Positions 11,871 through 19,393 of a DNA stretch of 64,000 nt are shown here, piece by piece (positions within the stretch are counted from its first letter, which is position 1; each line of letters starts with the position of its first letter). The notes below the pieces were generated by a model. The model did not search any database. It saw nothing but the letters and a program-made list of their open reading frames with translations, and was not told the origin of the DNA. Made by a program: the position numbers and the translations under genes. The DNA comes from Henningerozyma blattae CBS 6284 (Eukaryota; Ascomycota; Saccharomycetes; Saccharomycetales; Saccharomycetaceae), in the NCBI RefSeq assembly GCF_000315915.1, contig NC_020188.1:947501-1011500 (forward strand), written 5' to 3'.

Positions 11871-13349
11871 ATGTCAGTAAAGAGGAGTTTTGAGATCAAC
11901 CCTAATACTTCAACAAATGAAGATCCCAAGAAATTATCTAGAGTAGGTGATTCTGAAATGGAGGTTGCTTGGACCAGTTGTGAAAAGGACAGAGGTTTTG
12001 ATCATCATACGGTTAGAGAAGAATCTGAATACGAAGGTTGTATTGAACTATCAAAGAAAAGTAGAAATATGACTAGAAACGGTACCCCTGTAGGTGATCC
12101 TGTAGCTTCGAGAGCCTCATCAAAATCTCATTATAAATTTGCCTCACATGCCTATGGAGTCCGTATGTTATCTAAGGATCTTTCCAATACCAAGATAGAT
12201 TTACAAGTAGAGAATATTATGATAGTCAATAAACAAGATGATCTTTCTTTAGTTTATTTGGCAAGAGAATTAGTTCAATGGTTATTGACCAATTATAATA
12301 AATTGAATGTATATGTTCAAGACAATTTACAAAATTCTAAACATTTTGATGCTCAATCAATTGCCAAAGATAGTCAATGTAAAGAAAGTAGAATTAAATA
12401 TTGGGATTTAGATTTTTTAGATCAAAACGTTGGGTTTTTCGATCTAATTATTACATTAGGTGGTGATGGTACAGTCTTGTTTGTTTCATCTATTTTCCAA
12501 ACACATGTTCCACCAGTATTACCATTTGCTTTAGGATCATTAGGATTTTTAACTAATTTCCAATTTGAATATTTCAAAGAAGATTTACCTTTAATATTAA
12601 ATCAAAAGATCAAGACCAATTTAAGAATGAGATTGGAATGTAAAGTGTTTAGAAGACAAGAACCTATTTTAAACCCAAGAACAGGTAAAAAAATTTGTAT
12701 AAATGAATTAGAATCTGAACACCATGTTTTAAATGAATTAACAATTGATAGAGGTATTAGTCCATTTATTTCCATGTTGGAAGTATATGGTGATAAATCC
12801 TTATTGACAGTAGCACAAGCTGATGGGTTGATTGTGGCTACCCCCACAGGGTCTACTGCATATTCTTTAAGTGCAGGTGGTTCATTAGTATATCCAAGTG
12901 TTAATGCCATCTCTGTGACCCCAATTTGTCCTCATACTTTAAGTTTTAGACCTATTATTTTGCCTGATAGTATGAATATTAGAGTTAAAGTGTCTGCGAA
13001 ATCAAGAGGTACTGCATGGGCAGCATTTGATGGTAAAAATAGAGTGGAATTAAGGCCTGGAGATTATATATTAATATCGGCCAGTCCCTATGCATTCCCC
13101 ACTTTGGAAGCTACTTCTACTGAATTTATTGATAGTATCAGTAGATCATTGAATTGGAATGTTAGAGAACAACAGAAATCTTTTAGTAACGTGTTGTGTA
13201 AAAAGAATTTGGAGCAATTTGAAAATGTTCAATTACAAGATAAAGAAGAATCGGTAGAAGAAGTGGAAGTGGATAATAGATTGGAGAATTCAGCCACTAA
13301 GGGGATTGAGATGGTTCAAATCGATGAGCCACGCAATGACGGTTTGTGA
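11871..13349 (+). CDS. YEF1: ATP-NAD/NADH kinase (YEF1/UTR1 family)
   Basis: Phosphorylates NAD(H) to NADP(H) in the cytosol. The 492-aa protein has a disordered N-terminus, then the NAD-kinase fold: LIITLGGDGTVLFVSSIF with the GGDGT nucleotide-binding motif at residues 197-201, LPFALGSLGFLTNF, the NELTIDRG segment, and the glycine-rich VATPTGSTAYSLSAGGSLV loop. The C-terminal about 70 residues are acidic and low-complexity. S. cerevisiae kept two paralogues, YEF1 (beside UTR2) and UTR1 (beside CYC1); the location next to UTR2 favours the YEF1 name, but either paralogue could be the functional match. Confidence 0.93.
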   Translation: MSVKRSFEINPNTSTNEDPKKLSRVGDSEMEVAWTSCEKDRGFDHHTVREESEYEGCIELSKKSRNMTRNGTPVGDPVASRASSKSHYKFASHAYGVRMLSKDLSNTKIDLQVENIMIVNKQDDLSLVYLARELVQWLLTNYNKLNVYVQDNLQNSKHFDAQSIAKDSQCKESRIKYWDLDFLDQNVGFFDLIITLGGDGTVLFVSSIFQTHVPPVLPFALGSLGFLTNFQFEYFKEDLPLILNQKIKTNLRMRLECKVFRRQEPILNPRTGKKICINELESEHHVLNELTIDRGISPFISMLEVYGDKSLLTVAQADGLIVATPTGSTAYSLSAGGSLVYPSVNAISVTPICPHTLSFRPIILPDSMNIRVKVSAKSRGTAWAAFDGKNRVELRPGDYILISASPYAFPTLEATSTEFIDSISRSLNWNVREQQKSFSNVLCKKNLEQFENVQLQDKEESVEEVEVDNRLENSATKGIEMVQIDEPRNDGL

Positions 13350-14179
13350 ATTGAGGTAACTAAACGTGATTTGAAACGTACGGGGCTTATCTGTAGGGGG
13401 GGGGGGGGGGAGCGGCCCGTGAACTAGTACTGCCAAGATACCTGTTACTACCAACAGTTGTATAAGCTTTTTTTTTTTTTGAAATATTTAGGAACGCGAA
13501 TCCACAAATATACTACACTTGGTAAAATATTTCAAAATTGACATTCCATTAACAATTTAAGTATATGATATGTAAAAAAAAAAAATTATATTTTTTTTGT
13601 TGTTGTATACATTTCCTGTTTCTATATATTTACGTAAATATCCTCTCGACGTGAAGCCAATGCGTAAAGAAATTGAAGTTTCTCGAGCAAGATTCACGAA
13701 ATTGATCGATATTCGACGTTCTAAGAAATGGCTTGACCTTTGTTAAGATGTTTAAATTAATTTTAAAATTAGAAAACTAGCAAACTCTGCGGGTTTGTCT
13801 GTGTTAAATTGTGATGGAAAAGTGCCTATTTCGTGATCGTGATCGCGAAAAAGTTGGCAAAAAATCGATCTGGGATTAGCCGATTAGGAAGGAGTGGCTG
13901 GTTGGAGGCAGACAATTTGTTTCTAAAAGTGGAGATTTAATTATATGAGAGAGATGCGAAATATTAAAATAGCTTGGTTGGAAACATTTTCGTGACATCA
14001 TTGGTATCATGATAGTAATATTCGAGAGAGAAAAAAAAAAATTGCTAGTCAATTTAAATGGGAAAAGTTTTATATATAAACGAGCGTAGAAGTTGAGAAG
14101 GGGAGTGCAATTGGAGCTTGTTGTTTTTTCTTTCTCCCAAGATTCAACAAACCAAAAATACAAATATACAATACAAAAT
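13350..14179. promoter_or_regulatory. UTR2 promoter with four SCB (SBF) sites
   Basis: 830-bp spacer. Words matching the Swi4 box CRCGAAA occur at 13695-13701 (plus), 13829-13835 (minus), 13844-13850 (plus, CGCGAAA) and 13988-13994 (minus). SBF drives many cell-wall genes in late G1, which suits the downstream UTR2. A TATATAAA-like element lies near 14071-14078, about 105 bp before the ATG. The 5' part carries a run of 15 G and long T/A tracts. Confidence 0.6.
13396..13410. repeat. G15 homopolymer
   Basis: Fifteen consecutive G, 47 bp after the NAD kinase stop codon, in otherwise AT-rich DNA. Length may be uncertain in the assembly. Confidence 0.9.
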
Positions 14180-15673
14180 ATGTTATTACAAACTTTAATA
14201 CTGGGGACGTTATTCCTAGTTCAACAAATCCAAGCAGATTCTTCAGTGATCAAATGTGATGCTGAAAATAAATGTCCCGAAGATACACCATGTTGTTCCT
14301 CGGGTGGTGAATGTGGTACTGGTGTGTACTGTTTAGGTAGTTGTAACCCAGCTTTTTCGTTCAATATTGAAGCATGTATGCCCATGTCTATATTTGAAGA
14401 CTCTAGATTCACATTTAATAATAATTATTCATCAAAAGTTTTGGATTCCAATACGTATTTGGGAGATGCTAGTAAAGCTGATTGGACATACACTGGGTAT
14501 TTGGTGGATTATCCCGATGAAGATAGTATGATTTTGGCAATGCCCAAGGACACTACTGGTACCGTGTTGTCGTCTACAAGATATCTGTGGTATGGTAAAG
14601 TTAGTGCGAGATTAAAGTCGTCGCATTTGGCCGGTGTTGTCACTGCATTTATTTTATATTCTCAAGTGGAAGATGAAATCGATATGGAATTTATTGGGTC
14701 TGCATTGAATGTTGTTGAGACGAATCATTTCTGGCAAGGTGTTTTGAACCATACGTTATATGGGAATATCACAGTGAACAATTCGTTTGATGATTTCCAT
14801 ACATACGAGATGGATTGGCAAGAAGATTACATCAGTTGGTCTGTGGATGGTCAAGTTGAAAGAACGATGTTCAAGAATGAGACATATAATGAGACGACCG
14901 GGGTTTATCAATTCCCACAAACGCCAGCCAGAATCCAAGTGTCTATTTGGCCCGGTGGTGATGCGTCGCAACCACAAGGTGTTATTGAATGGGCCGGTGG
15001 TGCTATTGATTGGGATTCTAGTGATATCAAGGACAATGGGTATTATTATATGGTGTTGAATGAGTTGAATGTTACTACGGCGAATGTTCCTGATGGCACT
15101 GTTCAGAATGGTACCAAGGCGTATGTTTACACATCTGAGGATTCATTTTTACAAAAGGATGTTGCGATTGTGGATAAGCAGGTGTATTTGGCATCTGAGA
15201 AGGATTCTGGGTTGGATCCAAACAATAGTACATCGAGTTCGAGCAGTTTGTCCAAATCTAGTTCAAGCTCACGCAGCTCAAGCAGCTCAAGCAGCTCACA
15301 CAGCTCAAGCAGCTCACACAGCTCAAGCAGCTCAAGCAGCTCAAGCAGCTCACGCAGCTCACACAGCTCACGCAGCTCAAGCACACATAGTTCCAGCACG
15401 TTAGGTGCCCATGCGTTTTCCAACAGCACAAACAGCTCAAGTGTAAGTTTCAGCAACGAAACTTCAACGAGTATCTATACCGGTGTTGATATCAACACGT
15501 TAACCAAGACCAGTTCGTCTTCCAATGGATTGTCACCTGAACAATCGACTGGGTTCATCCAAAACATGAAAACCACTGGCCAAAGCAGATTGAGTGCCGG
15601 AGACGGGTTTGCGCTGATGCGTAACAACGGGATTTTGAAAGTGGTGTTAGCCGCGCTTTGGTACATCATCTGA
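14180..15673 (+). CDS. UTR2: GPI-anchored cell-wall chitin-glucan transglycosylase (Crh family)
   Basis: Cell-surface GH16 enzyme that joins chitin to beta-1,6/1,3-glucan at the bud neck and scars. The 497-aa protein starts with a signal peptide (about residues 1-20), then a Cys-rich CBM18-like chitin-binding module (CPEDTPCCSSGGECG, CLGSC), then the GH16 domain with the catalytic DEIDMEF motif at about 165-171 (nucleophile E166, acid/base E170). A Ser-rich stalk follows (about 350-440), and the protein ends in a hydrophobic GPI-type tail (LKVVLAALWYII). The ATG at 14180 gives the expected signal peptide; codons before it begin with TTG and are not used. It is slightly longer than S. cerevisiae Utr2 because of the Ser stalk. 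Confidence 0.96.
   Translation: MLLQTLILGTLFLVQQIQADSSVIKCDAENKCPEDTPCCSSGGECGTGVYCLGSCNPAFSFNIEACMPMSIFEDSRFTFNNNYSSKVLDSNTYLGDASKADWTYTGYLVDYPDEDSMILAMPKDTTGTVLSSTRYLWYGKVSARLKSSHLAGVVTAFILYSQVEDEIDMEFIGSALNVVETNHFWQGVLNHTLYGNITVNNSFDDFHTYEMDWQEDYISWSVDGQVERTMFKNETYNETTGVYQFPQTPARIQVSIWPGGDASQPQGVIEWAGGAIDWDSSDIKDNGYYYMVLNELNVTTANVPDGTVQNGTKAYVYTSEDSFLQKDVAIVDKQVYLASEKDSGLDPNNSTSSSSSLSKSSSSSRSSSSSSSSHSSSSSHSSSSSSSSSSSRSSHSSRSSSTHSSSTLGAHAFSNSTNSSSVSFSNETSTSIYTGVDINTLTKTSSSSNGLSPEQSTGFIQNMKTTGQSRLSAGDGFALMRNNGILKVVLAALWYII
15265..15385 (+). repeat. In-frame Ser-rich minisatellite in UTR2
   Basis: Tandem copies of AGCTCA(A/C)GC-like units encode Ser with interspersed His and Arg. The wall-spanning stalk of GPI proteins often varies in length this way. 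Confidence 0.8.
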
Positions 15674-15745
15674 TTGGGCCCCCTCACATACATAGATAAT
15701 TCGCATATATATTCGCATACATAAGGACATACAGTTAATTGAAAC

Positions 15746-15815
15746 GTTTATTGAAGAATGTTTATTGAAGAATGTTTATTGAAAAATGTTTATTGAAAAA
15801 TGTTGGTTAAAAAAT
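15746..15815. repeat. 14-bp minisatellite between UTR2 and CYC7
   Basis: Five consecutive 14-bp units of the form GTTTATTGAAGAAT: units 1-2 identical, units 3-4 with GAAAAAT, unit 5 more diverged. It lies in the convergent 3' region shared by UTR2 and CYC7. Confidence 0.9.
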
Positions 15816-15870
15816 GTTAGTTACAGATATAAATAAAGAATGAGACGGGCGGTGTGCCCTAATAAATAAG

Positions 15871-15920
15871 TGTGTGCGTGCGTATGTGCGTGCGTGTGTG
15901 CATGCGCGCATGCGCGCACG
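15871..15920. repeat. 50-nt alternating pyrimidine-purine tract (Z-DNA type)
   Basis: All 50 bases alternate pyrimidine and purine without a break (TG, CG, CA and TA steps), including CATGCGCGCATGCGCGCACG at the end. It lies 23 bp beyond the CYC7 stop codon, so within or next to its 3' UTR. Such tracts favour the Z conformation under negative supercoiling. Confidence 0.85.
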
Positions 15921-15943
15921 GCAAATGTATATATACAAGACGT

Positions 15944-16288
15944 CTATTCCCTGGCAGCCTTGGCCATGTAGGCTACGATGTCATCTCTATCCTTTTGTTT
16001 CTTCAACCCACCAAAGGCCATCTTGGTGCCCGGTATGTATTTCTTTGGGTTTTCCAAGTAGGCCTTCATATTTTCTTCGTCCCAAGCGACATCGGCCTTG
16101 ATGTTGGCGTCGGTATAAGAGTAACCTGCCATGGTCCCGGAATGTCTTTCAAAGACACCGTGCAAGTTTGGACCGACCTTGTGAGGGCCGCCCTTTTCTA
16201 TGGTATGACATTGTTGACATCTAGTTTTGAATAGGTTGGCACCTTTTTTGGCGGAACCACCTTTGCTTTCTTTACCTTCTTTAGCCAT
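15944..16288 (-). CDS. CYC7: Cytochrome c (iso-1/iso-2 type)
   Basis: Mobile electron carrier of the mitochondrial intermembrane space, from complex III to complex IV. The 114-aa protein has the heme-attachment motif CQQCH (C24, C27, H28), the axial methionine in PGTKMAFGG (M90), GPNLHG, and YSYTDANI. The N-terminal extension [16 protein letters not shown] resembles S. cerevisiae Cyc7 more than Cyc1, and gene order (UTR2-CYC7-UTR4) agrees. Residue 47 is Glu in GVFERHSG, where S. cerevisiae and horse have Gly and Candida albicans has Ser, so this position varies. The gene is convergent with UTR2 and divergent from UTR4. It lies at the edge of the GC-rich island, with a minisatellite in its leader. 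Confidence 0.96.
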   Translation of the reverse strand: MAKEGKESKGGSAKKGANLFKTRCQQCHTIEKGGPHKVGPNLHGVFERHSGTMAGYSYTDANIKADVAWDEENMKAYLENPKKYIPGTKMAFGGLKKQKDRDDIVAYMAKAARE

Positions 16289-16327
16289 TGTGAAAAGTGA
16301 TACGAGTTGTGAGTGTTGGTGCTGAGC

Positions 16328-16411
16328 GTTGACCGTTGAGTGTTGACCGTTGAGTGTTGACCGTTGAGTGTTGACCGTTGACCGTTGACCGTTGACCGTT
16401 GACCGTTGACC
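16328..16411. repeat. 7-bp minisatellite GTTGACC/GTTGAGT in CYC7 leader
   Basis: Twelve perfect 7-bp units. Units 1-6 alternate GTTGACC and GTTGAGT (a 14-bp higher-order period); units 7-12 are all GTTGACC. The array ends 40 bp before the CYC7 ATG on the minus strand, so it probably lies in the transcribed leader or core promoter. Confidence 0.95.
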
Positions 16412-16728
16412 GTTGCGTTTGTTTGAGAAGCAACTGGAAAAGCAAAATCAAAATCAAACTCCAAAAGTGCCAATGTCAATGCCAATGCCCATGCCAATGT
16501 ATAGGAATATCGTAGGCTTTATATAGCAGAAAGGATTACTACAATAAGCACGCGGATCGTTCGGGGATGACGGAGAGGATACATCGGGCGGGTAACGGGT
16601 GGCGAATCGGGTGCGGGGGAATGCGGGACAGATCGGGTATAAAAAGCTGGGAGGCAGCCAGCACAGGGAGAAGGAGAGGCCAAGTAACAGAAAAAGCAAG
16701 CCGCACGGAATCGCACAGACCACACAAG
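16412..16728. promoter_or_regulatory. Divergent CYC7-UTR4 promoter
   Basis: Three CCAAT boxes in a short 12-bp-spaced repeat (16470-16474, 16482-16486, 16494-16498) are candidates for the Hap2/3/4/5 activator of respiratory genes. A minus-oriented TATATAAA (16518-16525) lies about 230 bp upstream of CYC7. CGGGTAA at 16589-16595 matches Reb1. A plus-oriented TATAAAAA at 16638-16645 lies 84 bp before the UTR4 ATG. GGCGGGTAACGG at 16585-16596 only loosely resembles a Hap1 site. Confidence 0.6.
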
Positions 16729-17409
16729 ATGCAACAAGAAGTAAAGGCTTACCTATTGGATATCGAGGGCACCGTATGTCCGATAAGCTTTGTCCACAAG
16801 CAGTTGTTCCCCTATTTCTCCAGCCGCCTGGGGCACGTGATCGCAACGCATTTCGGCACTGGTGATGAAATAGACGCCGTGTTGCAACAGTTCCCGGCTG
16901 TGGAATCAGCCACCGTGTTGCAAGACTACATTGCAGATCTTGTGGCACGTGACGTCAAGGACGCCACGTTGAAATCTTTGCAAGGGATTGTATGGGCCGA
17001 AGGATATTCGTCGGGCGAGATTGAATCGCCTGTGTATTCGGATGCCATCCGTCTGATCAAAGAGACCCGTGTACCTGTGTACATCTATTCCAGCGGGAGT
17101 GTAGCCGCCCAGAAGCAGATGTTCGGGCATGTCAAAGAGGCAGGCGACCTGTGTCCACAGCTGCGCGGCTATTTCGACATTCCCTCTGCGGGTCCCAAGA
17201 TGGAGGCTTCTTCGTACAAGAAGATAGTTGCGGAACTGGGAGTCGAGGCAAAGAGTGTGCTGTTTCTCAGCGACAATCCCCGTGAGTTGCATGCGGCACG
17301 TGCAGCAGGACTGGCCACGGGGTTAGCCTTAAGACCGGGGAATGGTCCGGTCTCGGCAGCCGACCAGGCCGAGTTCACCGGATACACAGACTTCTCGGAG
17401 TTAAAGTAG
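16729..17409 (+). CDS. UTR4: Enolase-phosphatase E1, methionine salvage
   Basis: HAD-superfamily enzyme that enolises and dephosphorylates 2,3-diketo-5-methylthiopentyl-1-phosphate in the methionine salvage pathway. The 226-aa protein starts MQQEVKAYLLDIEGTVCPISF, with the DIEGT nucleophile loop near residue 10, then IYSSGSVAAQKQMFG (motif II) and VLFLSDNPRELHAA (motif III). An upstream in-frame ATG at 16567 would add 54 basic residues and overlap the TATA box; the start at 16729 fits the family length (227 in S. cerevisiae). The gene is GC-rich and uses CTG and CGT/CGC codons, unlike AT-rich genes such as GDA1. It is the last gene of the YEL block. Confidence 0.96.
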   Translation: MQQEVKAYLLDIEGTVCPISFVHKQLFPYFSSRLGHVIATHFGTGDEIDAVLQQFPAVESATVLQDYIADLVARDVKDATLKSLQGIVWAEGYSSGEIESPVYSDAIRLIKETRVPVYIYSSGSVAAQKQMFGHVKEAGDLCPQLRGYFDIPSAGPKMEASSYKKIVAELGVEAKSVLFLSDNPRELHAARAAGLATGLALRPGNGPVSAADQAEFTGYTDFSELK

Positions 17410-17566
17410 CGAGGGTGTGTATATATAGTGTCCCATTATGTAGGTGCATGTATATCATTATCAACACGGTCTCCCCTGTAATCTGTATGCGGCACAGTAT
17501 GCGGCACCCTTGCACCGGTCGAGTGACACATTTGCATTCCCAGTGGCCTGCCTTTCTTTCAGTCCC

Positions 17567-17606
17567 TATCGCCACTCTATCGCCACCCTATCGCCACCCT
17601 ATCGCG
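17567..17606. repeat. 11-bp tandem repeat TATCGCCACCC
   Basis: Three full 11-bp units (the first with CACTC instead of CACCC) plus a partial fourth, just upstream of the CACGTG box. Confidence 0.9.
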
Positions 17607-17770
17607 TCACGTGGTCGCCGGCCTCGGCTCAGCTGCACCCCGAAACGGCGGGTGCGCTTGCGGCATTACTAATTGATCGCCCGTGCCAGACATTCAGTGT
17701 TGTTATATAAAGCAAACGATACCACGATGGTAGTGATGCTCTAGTGCATAAACAAAAACAAAATACCCAG

Positions 17771-17798
17771 ATCCCAAATCCCAAATCCCAAATCCCAA
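17771..17798. repeat. 7-bp tandem repeat ATCCCAA x4
   Basis: Four identical 7-bp units immediately before the ISU start codon, probably in the mRNA leader. Confidence 0.92.
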
Positions 17799-17816
17799 AC
17801 GCTTCGAAACACTGCC

Positions 17817-18278
17817 ATGTTAACCAGCACCGTTTTCAAACCCTCTGTTCTAAAAGGCCCCGGCATGATGCTGGCCCGTCGTGCCTACCACCCTCGTGTT
17901 ATCGAACACTACACTCGTCCAAGGAATGTGGGCTCGCTGGACCGCCATAGCCCTTCTGTCGGTACCGGTCTTGTTGGGGCCCCGGCTTGCGGTGATGTCA
18001 TGCGTCTGCAAATCCAGGTCGATGACCGCACGGGTGTCATCGAGAATGTCAAATTCAAAACGTTCGGCTGCGGCAGTGCCATTGCGTCCTCGTCCTATGT
18101 CACAGAGCTGGTCAAGGGCAAACGTCTCGACGAGGCGGCCAGGATCAAGAACACAGAGATAGCCGCCCACCTAAGTTTGCCTCCGGTCAAGCTGCATTGT
18201 TCTATGCTTGCGGAGGACGCTATCAAGGCTGCGATTGCCGACTACCGTGCCAAGCGTGCTGCCACTGTGCTGAAATAG
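17817..18278 (+). CDS. ISU1: Mitochondrial iron-sulfur cluster scaffold (Isu/IscU family)
   Basis: Scaffold on which the Nfs1-Isd11 desulfurase, frataxin and ferredoxin build [2Fe-2S] clusters in the mitochondrial matrix. The 153-aa protein has a basic targeting leader (about 1-22), RAYHPRVIEHYTRPRNVGSLD, and the three cluster cysteines C58 (GAPACGDVM), C85 (FGCGSAIAS) and C128 (KLHCSML). LPPVK at 121-125 is the Ssq1 chaperone-recognition motif. S. cerevisiae has ISU1 and ISU2; which one this matches cannot be decided, and neither is next to UTR4 or CCW12 there. Position 95 is Val where yeast Isu1 has Met107. Codon use is unusual for this window: none of its 12 Arg codons is AGA (8 CGT, 2 CGC, 2 AGG). 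Confidence 0.95.
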   Translation: MLTSTVFKPSVLKGPGMMLARRAYHPRVIEHYTRPRNVGSLDRHSPSVGTGLVGAPACGDVMRLQIQVDDRTGVIENVKFKTFGCGSAIASSSYVTELVKGKRLDEAARIKNTEIAAHLSLPPVKLHCSMLAEDAIKAAIADYRAKRAATVLK

Positions 18279-19393
18279 GCGGTAGGCTAGTGTGCTTGCC
18301 CTAGCGTGCGGCCCCACCGCCGCCTCCCACTGCATTCGACGGGCCACAGCCGCCCGTCCCGATAAGACATGATTTACGCCATCTACGTATTTTATAAACC
18401 ACGTGGTCGTGAAATCCCCGCGTGTCCACGTCCATGCATGCACGTGACGACCCACTTCGACACCACGTGACCCCACTCCCCCTCCCCTCCCCCTCTCTAG
18501 ACACATGTTCGAATTCTATACTCTCACACAAACATACATACTTAGTTAGTTACTTACATATACATCTATTGCCAGATCTATATATGAAACCTCACTTCAC
18601 CTCACCTCTCCTCACCTCTCCGCTACCCCACCCCCCCACTTTCTCTGCACTCTATAATTAGAAACAAAAAGACACCAGCACGCATGCGCCAAAATATCAC
18701 ACCAGATTGGCCCAAAACACGCCACGCCAAATGTGTCACGCCCGATCCAGCCAGCCACGCGCATCCTTCCCTTTCGGGCAACCCCCACTGCCCGATACAG
18801 CACCACATAACTCGCCGCATCGGGCAACACACGCCGCCCGATCCGGAAGACGCGCCCGCTCCAGATACGGAAATCCACTGTACCCTCAACAGGCGCCGTT
18901 TGTTTACCCACCACCTGAAACACGCATCCAACTAGAACAAGCACAAGTAGTCGCTACTGTAATACCGATGACAAGAGAGAATTCCACCGCGTCCCATTCT
19001 AGTTCCTATCTGTCAACAACTATGCTGGCCTGTCTCTCTGACTGGCCACCGCCGCTCACCAGTGTTTTGACACTCTTTTGTTTGCTTGCTATTATTGCTC
19101 TTTTGTTTGTTTGTTTGTTTGTTTGTTTGTTTGTTTCTTGCTTGCTCTTGCTCTTGCTCTTATGTTTTCTTTTTTTCTTGCTCTGGCCCTGTGGTTTTGG
19201 CACTTCCCACCTCGCAAACGCTCCTGCTCCTCTCACTCAAACGTATAAATACCTTGACACTTCTGCTAAATTCTCAAATTCCAACTTCATTCTTCTTCCT
19301 TTGTCTCTCTCTTCCATCCTAGACCCTCAAGAAAATACTCTTTCTAACACTCGCTTTATCCGCTTCAACTCAAACAAACTACACTTTTTAAAA
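18279..19393. promoter_or_regulatory. GC-rich 1.1-kb CCW12 upstream region
   Basis: Three CACGTG E-boxes lie within 70 bp (18400-18405, 18441-18446, 18464-18469). Between about 18735 and 18850, CCCGAT and its complement ATCGGG, or the related CGGGCAAC, recur several times. Pyrimidine-rich tracts and eight TTTG units (19102-19133) follow, then TATAAATA at 19244-19251, 143 bp before the CCW12 ATG, as expected for a strongly expressed gene. An open frame joined to CCW12 from 18707 crosses this DNA but has no family support. Confidence 0.55.
19102..19133. repeat. TTTG microsatellite x8
   Basis: Eight perfect TTTG units in the CCW12 upstream region, followed by degenerate CTTG/CTCTTG repeats. Confidence 0.92.

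Larger units (their letters stand above)
17410..17816. promoter_or_regulatory. GC-rich ISU promoter with two short tandem repeats
   Basis: 407 bp. It contains three and a half 11-bp TATCGCCACCC units (17567-17606), directly followed by a CACGTG E-box (17608-17613, Cbf1-type). Further down, GTTATATAAAG near 17701-17711 could be the TATA element, and four 7-bp ATCCCAA units (17771-17798) end 18 bp before the ATG. Confidence 0.6.

Noticed and set aside
15069..15456. Open frames on both strands across the UTR2 Ser repeat (Ala/His-, Leu/Glu- and Cys/Ser-rich products)
   Set aside because: They are reading-frame shadows of the in-frame tandem repeat.
15872..16234. 120-codon plus-strand frame opposite CYC7
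   Set aside because: It starts in the alternating TG/CG tract and is antisense to a clear cytochrome c gene.
18707..19393. Open frame continuous with CCW12 that would add 229 N-terminal residues
   Set aside because: It would bury the Ccw12 signal peptide, run through the TATA box and a TTTG microsatellite, and has no relation to the family; it is a chance opening in GC/pyrimidine-rich DNA.
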